Part shown: one piece after another, positions 14,894 to 21,647 of the stretch
Numbering within the stretch: position 1 is the first letter of the stretch
Layout: each line of letters starts with the position of its first letter
Assembly: GCA_031261385.1 (NCBI GenBank)
Contig: JAISJS010000255.1
Coordinates: 1-23,024 of the forward strand
Direction: 5' to 3'
DNA from: Treponema sp.
GTDB lineage: Bacteria > Spirochaetota > Spirochaetia > Treponematales > Breznakiellaceae
Length of the DNA stretch: 23,024 bases
The notes under the pieces: model-generated
Database searches by the model: none
Told to the model about the DNA's origin: nothing
The model's input: only the letters and a program-made list of their open reading frames with translations
Made by a program: the position numbers and the translations under genes

Positions 14894-15952
14894 CTAACTT
14901 ATTAATTCAAAAAGACCGGCAATATCCGGCCCGTCGAATTCCCCGCGGGCCTTTTTGATCAGAGCCAGGCCCTGCTCTGCGGCTTCCTGCAAAATCCCCG
15001 CAGCCGCAAGCTCCCCGATAAGCGTCTCCGTTTCCGGCGCAGACGTTCCCCGGTCACGGGCAGCGGCAAAACAGCGTGCAACAAATTCCTGTTTATCCGG
15101 CCTGCGGTGCAGGTACATAAGAACGGGAAGACTCTTTTTCCCCTCGGCAACGTCATCCCCCCGTTTTTTTCCGGGAATTCCGGTGGTAAGATTTTTTACA
15201 TCGTCCAAAATCTGAAAACCCACCCCAAGATTTTCCGCCGCGTTCCCGAGGCGCTCCCCAAGCTCTGCCTCCGGAATCGTATTGACTGCGGCGGCAGCAC
15301 AGACCCCGAGGCTCGCAGCAAAGCGTGCCAGGCACCCGGTTTTTAATCCGCACATGGTATAATATTCATCAAGGCAGGGGAGCGAAGAAAAATCCCGGTG
15401 CCAGTGTATATCCATCGCCTGCCCCAGGTGGAGTTTTTGCATATATTCGCCCCAAAGGGCATAAATTTTGTTTTTTCGTTCTGCCAAAACTTCTGCCGGT
15501 ACATGATATTCCTTTACAATTTTATCCCCCCAGGGGTTGATACAACGTAACGGCAGAAAATACAAAAAGCTGCCGCCGTTTATTGCCGCATCAACGCCGT
15601 GGATAATATGCACTGCAGGTTTCCCCCGCCGCTCATCGGAATTGTCTTCGATATCGTCGTGGATGAGGCTTGCAGTATGGGGGAGTTCCACAAGCGGCGC
15701 CAGCGGCAGAGCGGCGTCAGCGCCGCCAAGGCTTTCGCAGACCAGCGTCATCAGAAGGGGCCGCCAGCGTTTTCCGCCGCGGGAGAGAAGATCCCATCCC
15801 GGCGCCGTTAAGGCCGCCACCGATTCCGTACTGATTCTGTTTTCCAGGCCGGGGAAAATCCGGGCAGTCCAGGCAGGATCGGGACATTCGTTCAAATATT
15901 GCACAAGCACCGCTTCAATATTTTCGATCCTCCGGGTATACTGTGTTTCCAT
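14894..15952 (-). CDS. Trans-isoprenyl (polyprenyl) diphosphate synthase
   Basis: The enzyme extends allylic diphosphates with isopentenyl diphosphate. The 352 residues contain GGKRWRP (59-65) for substrate binding, the first Asp-rich motif DDIED (99-103), GQAMDIHW (177-184) and FQILDD (246-251). The first motif lacks the two-residue insertion typical of bacterial IspA-type farnesyl synthases, and a small Ala lies five residues before it, which hints at a longer product (inference). The second Asp-rich motif reads DDVKN, with Asn at the position normally Asp. The ATG at 15952 has no clear ribosome site and lies 8 bases from the divergent rlmE start. An exact ispA or ispB name is not justified. 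Confidence 0.88.
   Translation of the reverse strand: METQYTRRIENIEAVLVQYLNECPDPAWTARIFPGLENRISTESVAALTAPGWDLLSRGGKRWRPLLMTLVCESLGGADAALPLAPLVELPHTASLIHDDIEDNSDERRGKPAVHIIHGVDAAINGGSFLYFLPLRCINPWGDKIVKEYHVPAEVLAERKNKIYALWGEYMQKLHLGQAMDIHWHRDFSSLPCLDEYYTMCGLKTGCLARFAASLGVCAAAAVNTIPEAELGERLGNAAENLGVGFQILDDVKNLTTGIPGKKRGDDVAEGKKSLPVLMYLHRRPDKQEFVARCFAAARDRGTSAPETETLIGELAAAGILQEAAEQGLALIKKARGEFDGPDIAGLFELIS
15914..15942 (+). promoter_or_regulatory. Possible promoter for rlmE
   Basis: TATACT (15937-15942) matches five of six -10 bases. A poor TTCAAT (15914-15919) lies 17 bases upstream. Both are inside the start of the divergent synthase gene, and the leader would be about 12 bases long. Confidence 0.3.
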
Positions 15953-15964
15953 ACATAATTATGT
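15953..15964. promoter_or_regulatory. 12-bp perfect palindrome between divergent start codons
   Basis: ACATAATTATGT fills the 8-bp gap between the two divergent genes and includes the rlmE ATG. It could be an operator for both genes or a by-product of AT-rich start regions. Confidence 0.35.
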
Positions 15965-16614
15965 CAAATTATTCAAAACCGGACTACTGGTCCCTTAAAG
16001 CGCAAAAAGAAGGCTACCCCGCCCGCTCAGTATATAAACTGAAAGAGATGGATGAAAAATTCGGCCTGTTCCGGAGTTTATCCGGCGATACCGGTTCCCA
16101 TGCAGACAGATCTTCCCCCGATCGCGAAGGCAGAATATTCCGCGTTCTTGACCTTGGCGCGGCGCCGGGAAGTTGGAGCCTTTATGTTCTGCGAAAAGGC
16201 GGCGCTTTCTTGACAGCAGCGGATCTGTCTCCGCTGTCCCGCCAATACGACAAAGGCCTTTTTGACGGTGATAATTTTTGTTTTATCCAGGGTGATATTA
16301 CCGATCAAAAAATCCGTGAGGAGATTCTTTCCCATGGTCCCTATTCTCTTGTAATAAGCGACGCCGCCCCGGCAACCACGGGAAACCGTTCGGTGGATAC
16401 CCTGCGTTCTCTGGGCTTAGCCGAGGCAGTGTTAAGCTATGCGGATGGACTGACCAAAGGCGGCAGCATGGTGATAAAAGTTTTTCAGGGCGGCGACACC
16501 GCAGAAATTTTGAAACGCCTCCGCGAACTGTTTGCCACCGGAAAAAGTTTCAAACCCGAAGCCTGTCGCAGTGAATCCTTCGAGACATACTACCTGGGAT
16601 TAAATAAAAAATAA
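15961..16614 (+). CDS. rlmE: 23S rRNA 2'-O-methyltransferase (RlmE/FtsJ family)
   Basis: The enzyme methylates the ribose of a uridine in the 23S rRNA A-loop (U2552 in E. coli), using S-adenosylmethionine. The 217 residues carry the SAM-binding motif VLDLGAAPGSW (62-72) and the K-D-K-E catalytic set: Lys26 (RSVYKL), Asp134 (ISDAAPATTG), Lys173 (MVIKVFQG) and Glu208 (ESFETYYLG). A polar stretch (about 39-58) between the N-terminal helix and the SAM motif looks like an insertion relative to the E. coli enzyme. The ATG at 15961 starts the family-typical N-terminus; a GTG at 15943 would add six residues that overlap the divergent gene. No good ribosome site is visible. Confidence 0.9.
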   Translation: MSNYSKPDYWSLKAQKEGYPARSVYKLKEMDEKFGLFRSLSGDTGSHADRSSPDREGRIFRVLDLGAAPGSWSLYVLRKGGAFLTAADLSPLSRQYDKGLFDGDNFCFIQGDITDQKIREEILSHGPYSLVISDAAPATTGNRSVDTLRSLGLAEAVLSYADGLTKGGSMVIKVFQGGDTAEILKRLRELFATGKSFKPEACRSESFETYYLGLNKK

Positions 16615-16731
16615 AAACCGCAAAGGCGAAGAAGGCGAATAAGTAGAAGATGAAGATAAGAGGGAAAAACTGCAAAAAATAATGATTCTTTTCTTAATCA
16701 TTCCTTTTTCGACTTCTTCGACTTTGCGGTT
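16604..16731 (-). terminator. Long palindromic element with T-run between rlmE and the NYN gene
   Basis: The 28-nt arms at 16616-16643 and 16704-16731 are inverted copies with only 3 mismatches; both read AACCGCAAAG from their outer ends. On the minus strand the stem is followed by GGTTTTTATTTTTTA, so it can terminate the NYN transcript. Inside it, AATGATT (16681-16687) is inverted at 16696-16702. The design matches the element after hflX. Confidence 0.6.
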
Positions 16732-16742
16732 AAATTATCTGG

Positions 16743-16779
16743 CCTTACGCTGGTGGGCTTGCGCCCACGAACTGTAAGG
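16743..16779. repeat. Imperfect hairpin downstream of the NYN gene
   Basis: GTGGGC (16753-16758) pairs with GCCCAC (16763-16768) around TTGC. The outer arms CCTTAC (16743-16748) and GTAAGG (16774-16779) pair across an internal loop. No T-run follows on either strand. It may be part of a dispersed palindromic repeat. Confidence 0.5.
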
Positions 16780-16792
16780 AAGTTATTAACCA

Positions 16793-16808
16793 GGGTGCTA
16801 ATGCACCC
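16793..16808. repeat. Perfect hairpin across the NYN stop codon
   Basis: GGGTGC (16793-16798) and GCACCC (16803-16808) form a 6-bp stem with a TAAT loop. On the minus strand the stem and loop contain the last codons and the TAG stop of the NYN gene. Confidence 0.5.
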
Positions 16809-17586
16809 GGCGTTTCCACCGGATATATACCTGTCTGCCGGTGCCATTGGCCTGGGGGCGTTCCTCGGTTTCAAACTGGGGGATGGCGCGAAACATGTCG
16901 CCTAATTTTTTAAAGCCGTAATTCCGGGGATCAAAATCTGCGGAACGGTTGTTGATCTTTTGGCCGACTCCGCCGAGGTAAGCCCAGCCGGATTCTTCGG
17001 CAAGATCATCCACCGCATCCCGCAAGATTTTGAGGAGCTTGCGGTCTACCTTAAATTCTTTGCGGGGCCTGGCGGCAGGCCGGGCGTCATCTTCATCGGC
17101 ATCGGTTTCTTCCTGCACGCCGCGGAGAATTTCCGTGTAAATAAATTTATCGCAGACGGAAACAAAGGCCCGGGGAGTTTTCTTTTCCCCAAAGCCGTAG
17201 ACCGTGCGGCCGCTTTCCCGTATCCGCGCAGCAATGCGGGTAAAATCAGAATCGCTTGAAACGATACAGAAACCGTCGAGCTTCTCGCTGTACAAAAGAT
17301 CCATTGCGTCGATGATCATCGCAGAGTCGGTGGCGTTTTTTCCGGTGGTATAAGAAAATTGCTGAATCGGCTGAATGGCAAATTCCAGCAGACGCTCCTT
17401 CCATGACCGGAGGTTGGTACTGGTCCAGTCTCCGTAGATCCGTTTGACGCTGGCGACGCCGTATTTGGCGACCTCGTCGAGAAGGCCTTCTATAACTGCG
17501 GGCGGCGTATTGTCCGCATCGATCAGCACGGCGAGTTTCGCCTGACTTGCATCAATTTGCTGTGTTGAAAATGGTAATAATGGCAT
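16798..17586 (-). CDS. NYN-domain (LabA/PIN-like) protein with OST-HTH/LOTUS domain
   Basis: The 262 residues hold a NYN domain (about 16-155), a PIN-like metal-dependent fold usually linked to RNA cleavage. Candidate metal ligands are Asp23 and Asp25 (LIDADNT), Asp87 (KNATDSAM), and Asp112 and Asp114 (SSDSDF). An acidic linker (about 158-170) leads to a C-terminal OST-HTH/LOTUS domain (about 180-240, with GWAYLGGVGQKINNR and RNYGFKKLGDMF), a winged-helix RNA or protein binder. The ATG at 17586 follows AAGGAG by 8 bases. The gene lies downstream of the XPB pair on the same strand. The substrate is unknown; RNA processing is an inference from the two domains. Confidence 0.88.
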   Translation of the reverse strand: MPLLPFSTQQIDASQAKLAVLIDADNTPPAVIEGLLDEVAKYGVASVKRIYGDWTSTNLRSWKERLLEFAIQPIQQFSYTTGKNATDSAMIIDAMDLLYSEKLDGFCIVSSDSDFTRIAARIRESGRTVYGFGEKKTPRAFVSVCDKFIYTEILRGVQEETDADEDDARPAARPRKEFKVDRKLLKILRDAVDDLAEESGWAYLGGVGQKINNRSADFDPRNYGFKKLGDMFRAIPQFETEERPQANGTGRQVYIRWKRRVH

Positions 17587-17611
17587 ATGTCATGCTCCTT
17601 TTATAATTTGT

Positions 17612-17638
17612 GGAGAAAACAGCTTGTCTGTTTTCTCC
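17612..17638. repeat. Perfect hairpin just upstream of the NYN ribosome site
   Basis: GGAGAAAACAG (17612-17622) is perfectly inverted at 17628-17638, an 11-bp stem with a 5-base loop. On the minus strand it ends about 15 bases before the AAGGAG of the NYN gene. No T-run follows, so it is not a standard terminator. Confidence 0.7.
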
Positions 17639-17641
17639 GGA

Positions 17642-17668
17642 AGTACTTCAGGCACAGCCTGAAGTACT
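17642..17668. repeat. Perfect hairpin at the stop of the XPB companion gene
   Basis: AGTACTTCAGGC (17642-17653) is perfectly inverted at 17657-17668, a 12-bp stem with a 3-base loop. On the minus strand the stem begins with the last base of the TGA stop codon. Only three bases separate it from the next hairpin, so the two can stack. Confidence 0.7.
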
Positions 17669-19830
17669 CACTCTCCAAAAATGGATTTTTTGATCCGCCG
17701 TAACAGGCTGATCTTGCCCAGGGGGACACGTATTGTTTCACCGTTGGCTTCCTCCCCATCAACGGATTCCCCGGGAAGGGGATTTAAGACGAGGATACTT
17801 TCGCCTTCGGATTTTTCCAGCGCCGCAGGAATTCCAAAAACCCGGTTTGGAGTTTTCCCGCCCTGATTCCAAAGTACTTCCACCAGTGATTTTGAGGCGA
17901 TGGCCTGCTTGGCAATAGCCGCTTTCCCCACATAATCAAGGCCCCTGGCTTCAAGCTTTTCGTACCGGACCGATGCCCCCTCAAGCTGGGTTTCGTTCAG
18001 TACAAGCCGCCGTTCAATCCGGGCGGAAAGCTCGTCCCGTTCTTCTTTGCTCAGCCGCATTTTTCCCAGAACCGACCGAAAACGATCTTTTAACACATCC
18101 GCGGAAAATGCTTTTGAATTTTCCGGTTTTGCAGCCGGCAAATCCGGCTGAGGCGGCGGAAAAACCGGCGCTGTTTCCAGCGGCGGGAAATACGTGTGCC
18201 GCAGATCGGATGGTACGTGTAAATTTAAACCGAACCATTCACTGCCTATTGCAAATTTTTCGCCGTCACCGATCGTACCGGGGTTTGCGATAATATCCAC
18301 CCCCGCTTTTTCCAGGGCCTCCGCTGCGGCATGAGTGTCGGAAATCGACAGCAGATACACCCCCGGCGCAAGAGTTTCCCTGATAAGACCTGCCACCGGC
18401 TCGGCGCCGGCAAGATAACGGCGTTCCTCCGACAAACGTAACACAACCCCTTTGCGCAGGGAAATTTCCCCATACCGTTTTTCCCAATCCTGCAGCGTCC
18501 AAACCAACGTTTCGCTTAACCGGTTGTTGGAAAGACGGTTAAGCATATCGATCATTGTTTCTGCGGTTATTCCCCGGTCAAACCCCCTGACCACCGATTC
18601 ACGGGTAAGCTCAAAGCGGACCGCCGCCCCCGCTTCCCTCAGGCTGAAAAAAGCCGCCAGCGCAAGGGCATCGGCAAAGGCAATCTCGGGATACAGGATG
18701 CAGGAAAAGGGCGTATCCATTGCCAGGGCAGGGGCGGTATCATCGGGGGTAACTGAAGTGTCCGGAGCAGAAGGACGCTGATAGTTGTCTCCATGCGCCG
18801 TCAAAAGGCCCGTCTTTACACAACTGTCAAACAGAATATCAAAATTGATCTGTCCCCGTATCATCAGATCAGACAGTTCCAGAATGCTGCCATAGCGCCT
18901 GAGGGTTTTTGCGGGAAATAATTTCTCCTGCCCGATAAATTCAAGAAAACGGTGAAGAAACTCCGCAACAGAGCGGACTCTGTTCCGCGCCAGGTGGCTT
19001 GCGGCCGGAGAAAAAACTCCCTTGTCATTACGGAAACAGTAGATCCCTGCGGCGCAATACTCCATCCGATCCTGAACGGAAAGGAAAGAGAAATCGGTGA
19101 AGTGTTGATAGTCGGGAATCAGTGCATCCCCTTCGATACGGAAAAGTCCCAGCACATGAAGGCCCCCGATAAGGTTTTCAAAATCGACGCCTGAAAAAAC
19201 AACGGCAGCGTTTTCCAGAATTTTTTTCCGTATCACTCCCTCAGCTTTGAAAAACAGATCTTCTTCTGCAACAAAGGAGAGGAGCCCGGCAAGAACTCTC
19301 CCGTTCAAGACCGCCGGGACAGGAGACGCAGATCCGGCGGGAGCCAATGCGGAAGCCAATGCTGTTGCCTCACCGGCAGCAGCCACTGCCGACGGAAACA
19401 GCAGCGATGAGTCTGCAATAAAAGGCGCCAGGACCTGCGCCAACGCCGGGTTCAAAGCAATGCGGCTGGTTCCCTCTTCTTTAAAACGGTAGATGATAAA
19501 ACGTTCTTCAAGGTTGAGGAGAATATCATGCAGATCCGCATAACTCAATTCTCCGGCGAAAAAACTTTCCAGTTCCCCCGGGGCAGGTTCCCGGAGAGCG
19601 GCAATGGCGGCGATGACCCGGGCGTCGCTTTCATCAATATAACCTGAAATTGTTTTTTGGATTTCTTCTCTGGTCAGAAAGATGGCTAAATCGTTTATCA
19701 GCTTCTGTTTGTTGTAGGGAGTTTTTACATTTCCAAAAATGCTCCGCAAAAGATCAAAGAAAGCGCCGTCGGGGAGCGTTGTCATGGCAGACTTCCAAAA
19801 ATCAACCGGCCTGAAAATATTGTCCCTCAT
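17668..19830 (-). CDS. XPB-associated protein with Helicase_C_3 (XPB/Ssl2 N-terminal-like) domain
   Basis: This large 720-residue protein has no helicase motifs of its own. The clearest region is about 375-500, where ILYPEIAFADALALAAFFSL, FELTRESVVRGFDRGITAET and GVYLLS match the Helicase_C_3 pattern shared with the N-terminal part of XPB/Ssl2. An Ala-rich segment (about 146-173) looks like a linker. The same pairing, an XPB helicase next to a protein of this type, is known in mycobacteria (the Rv0861c-Rv0862c pair), so the two proteins probably work together in DNA repair or transcription-linked unwinding. I chose the ATG at 19830, two bases after the helicase stop and preceded by GGGTG. A TTG at 19845 would overlap the helicase gene. 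Confidence 0.8.
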   Translation of the reverse strand: MRDNIFRPVDFWKSAMTTLPDGAFFDLLRSIFGNVKTPYNKQKLINDLAIFLTREEIQKTISGYIDESDARVIAAIAALREPAPGELESFFAGELSYADLHDILLNLEERFIIYRFKEEGTSRIALNPALAQVLAPFIADSSLLFPSAVAAAGEATALASALAPAGSASPVPAVLNGRVLAGLLSFVAEEDLFFKAEGVIRKKILENAAVVFSGVDFENLIGGLHVLGLFRIEGDALIPDYQHFTDFSFLSVQDRMEYCAAGIYCFRNDKGVFSPAASHLARNRVRSVAEFLHRFLEFIGQEKLFPAKTLRRYGSILELSDLMIRGQINFDILFDSCVKTGLLTAHGDNYQRPSAPDTSVTPDDTAPALAMDTPFSCILYPEIAFADALALAAFFSLREAGAAVRFELTRESVVRGFDRGITAETMIDMLNRLSNNRLSETLVWTLQDWEKRYGEISLRKGVVLRLSEERRYLAGAEPVAGLIRETLAPGVYLLSISDTHAAAEALEKAGVDIIANPGTIGDGEKFAIGSEWFGLNLHVPSDLRHTYFPPLETAPVFPPPQPDLPAAKPENSKAFSADVLKDRFRSVLGKMRLSKEERDELSARIERRLVLNETQLEGASVRYEKLEARGLDYVGKAAIAKQAIASKSLVEVLWNQGGKTPNRVFGIPAALEKSEGESILVLNPLPGESVDGEEANGETIRVPLGKISLLRRIKKSIFGE

Positions 19831-19832
19831 CT

Positions 19833-21554
19833 TTACATCACCCAATGTTGAATAGAATATTTGTAACCCTGTTCAGCAAGAAACTTTTGCCGGTTTGCCG
19901 CAAAATCTTCTTCGACAGTGTACCGCGAAACCAGCGTGAAAAACCAGGCGTTCCGCCCCTTGGGCCGCAAAATTCTGCCAAGCCGCTGCGCCTCTTCCTG
20001 ACGGGATCCGAAAGAACCGGAAACCTGAATCGCCATTGAAGCGTCGGGAAGATCGATGGCAAAATTGGCAACCCGTGAAACCACGATCACCCGAACTGCA
20101 CCCCGTTTAAATGAATTGTAGATACGTTCCCGCTCCGCATTGGGAGTTTTTCCGGTGATGATCGGCGCCTTTAAAAGGCGCGCCAACGAATTTAACTGTG
20201 ACAGATATTGTCCTATCACAAGGATCTGATCATCAGGATGGTTTTCGATAAGCTGCTGTACAATTTCTTCCTTCCGGGGATTCTCGCTGGCGATGCGGTA
20301 CTTCTCCCGCGGTGCGGCGACCGCATACGGTATTTTGAGATCTTCCGGCAGATCGAGCCGTATCTCCGTACAGAGGGCCTCGGCGATCCAGCCCTTCCCC
20401 TCAAGGTCCTTCCACGGAACGTCGTAGCGTTTGGGCCCGACAAGGCTGAATACCGCATCTTCGGCGCCGTCCTCGCGGATCAGCGTAGCCGTGAGCCCGA
20501 GCCGCCGGACTGCCTGAAGTTCCGCCGTCACCCGGAACACCGGAGCGGGGAGCAGATGCACTTCATCATAAATGATGAGCCCCCAGGGCCGTTCACGAAA
20601 CAGGCGGAAGTGGGGAAAGTCCGCTTTCCGGTCAGGACGCCAGGTGATGATCTGATATGTGGCAATGGTGACCGGCGCAACTGATTTTGAATCGCCGGTA
20701 TACTCGGCAATCTGTTCACGGGAGAGGTCGGTTTTATCGAGCAGCTCCTCTATCCATTGATGCACCGCCGCCACATTGGTGGTAAGTATCAGCGTATTGG
20801 TTTTAAGCAGGGTCATGAACGCCATGCCGACGATGGTCTTTCCCGAGCCGCAGGGAAGCACCACCACCCCATACCCCGTGCCGGGCCCGCCTGTTCCGTA
20901 CACCGATCGGGCGGCCTCCACCTGATAGTCCCGCGGAGCAAAAGGAAGGCCGCAGGCAGCGGTTTCCCGAAGCTTTATATCGAGGTTTTCCCCCTTTACA
21001 AAGGGAGCGTCATCCTGCACCGGCCACCCCAGTTTGATAAGCTCCCGTTTAACGCTCCCCCGGTCAATGAGCTTGAGGCTAAAACCCCGGCTGGTTCGGG
21101 TGAGGTACTTTTCCAGTGACTTTGCAGCGCCCATTTCTTCAAGAATTGCATCGTCATCGGCAAGCAGCAAAAGCTCATCAGGCAAAGCCTGTGTATTATC
21201 TGTCTGTTCGGCAGAAAGGTCCTCTGGCCCATCTTCCGCCGGAGCCGCCGTCAGCCGTATCTTCCCATACCGGGCCATGGTATCGGAAAAACCCTCGACA
21301 ATGCCCTCAGGCACCTGGTAACGGGTATATTCGCGGAGAACGGCGGCAATATCCGCAGGGGTAAAACCCGCGCTGGCGGCATTCCACAGGGACAGGGGGC
21401 TTATCCGGTACGTGTGAATGTGTTCCGGCGATTTCTCCAGCTCGGCAAAAGGCATGATCGCCGCACGGGCATCTTCCGCCCGCTTTGCGTGCACATCGAG
21501 GAGTAATGTTCGATCGCTCTGTACAATCAACGGATTTACCGGACTTTCAGCCAT
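19833..21554 (-). CDS. Bacterial XPB-type DNA helicase (ERCC3-like)
   Basis: This is a superfamily 2, 3'-to-5' DNA helicase. The 573 residues include an N-terminal XPB-like domain (about 10-95), a damage-recognition-like middle (about 150-205), and two RecA-like lobes. Lobe 1 has FAPRDYQVEAA (205-215), Walker A LPCGSGKT (233-240), DEVH (330-333) and LTATLIREDG (354-363). Lobe 2 has RVANFAIDLPDA and the arginine-finger motif QEEAQRLGRILRPKG. All motor motifs are intact. It is the first gene of a probable operon with its companion and the NYN gene. A perfect TATAAT lies only 9 bases before the ATG and no ribosome site is visible, so the mRNA may be leaderless. Confidence 0.92.
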   Translation of the reverse strand: MAESPVNPLIVQSDRTLLLDVHAKRAEDARAAIMPFAELEKSPEHIHTYRISPLSLWNAASAGFTPADIAAVLREYTRYQVPEGIVEGFSDTMARYGKIRLTAAPAEDGPEDLSAEQTDNTQALPDELLLLADDDAILEEMGAAKSLEKYLTRTSRGFSLKLIDRGSVKRELIKLGWPVQDDAPFVKGENLDIKLRETAACGLPFAPRDYQVEAARSVYGTGGPGTGYGVVVLPCGSGKTIVGMAFMTLLKTNTLILTTNVAAVHQWIEELLDKTDLSREQIAEYTGDSKSVAPVTIATYQIITWRPDRKADFPHFRLFRERPWGLIIYDEVHLLPAPVFRVTAELQAVRRLGLTATLIREDGAEDAVFSLVGPKRYDVPWKDLEGKGWIAEALCTEIRLDLPEDLKIPYAVAAPREKYRIASENPRKEEIVQQLIENHPDDQILVIGQYLSQLNSLARLLKAPIITGKTPNAERERIYNSFKRGAVRVIVVSRVANFAIDLPDASMAIQVSGSFGSRQEEAQRLGRILRPKGRNAWFFTLVSRYTVEEDFAANRQKFLAEQGYKYSIQHWVM

Positions 21555-21563
21555 AATCGATCT

Positions 21564-21569
21564 ATTATA
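21564..21569 (-). promoter_or_regulatory. -10 box of the XPB gene
   Basis: TATAAT on the minus strand ends 9 bases before the ATG at 21554. The hexamer 17 bases upstream, TTCTAA, is a poor -35 box. The predicted transcript would start within a few bases of the start codon. Confidence 0.4.
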
Positions 21570-21647
21570 TAGAATATCGTGAGAAATTAGAAGTATTCAA
21601 AATGCTAAATATGAAAAAGATCCTTCTTTCCCGGAACGTAATTCTTC

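Noticed and set aside
15943..15960. GTG start giving rlmE six extra residues
   Set aside because: The extra residues are not family-like, and the start would lie inside the divergent synthase gene. The ATG at 15961 gives the usual N-terminus.
21578..21647. Terminator after the right-hand sensor kinase gene
   Set aside because: Only a 5-bp A/T stem (AAAGA with TCTTT) followed by two T is seen, too weak to call.
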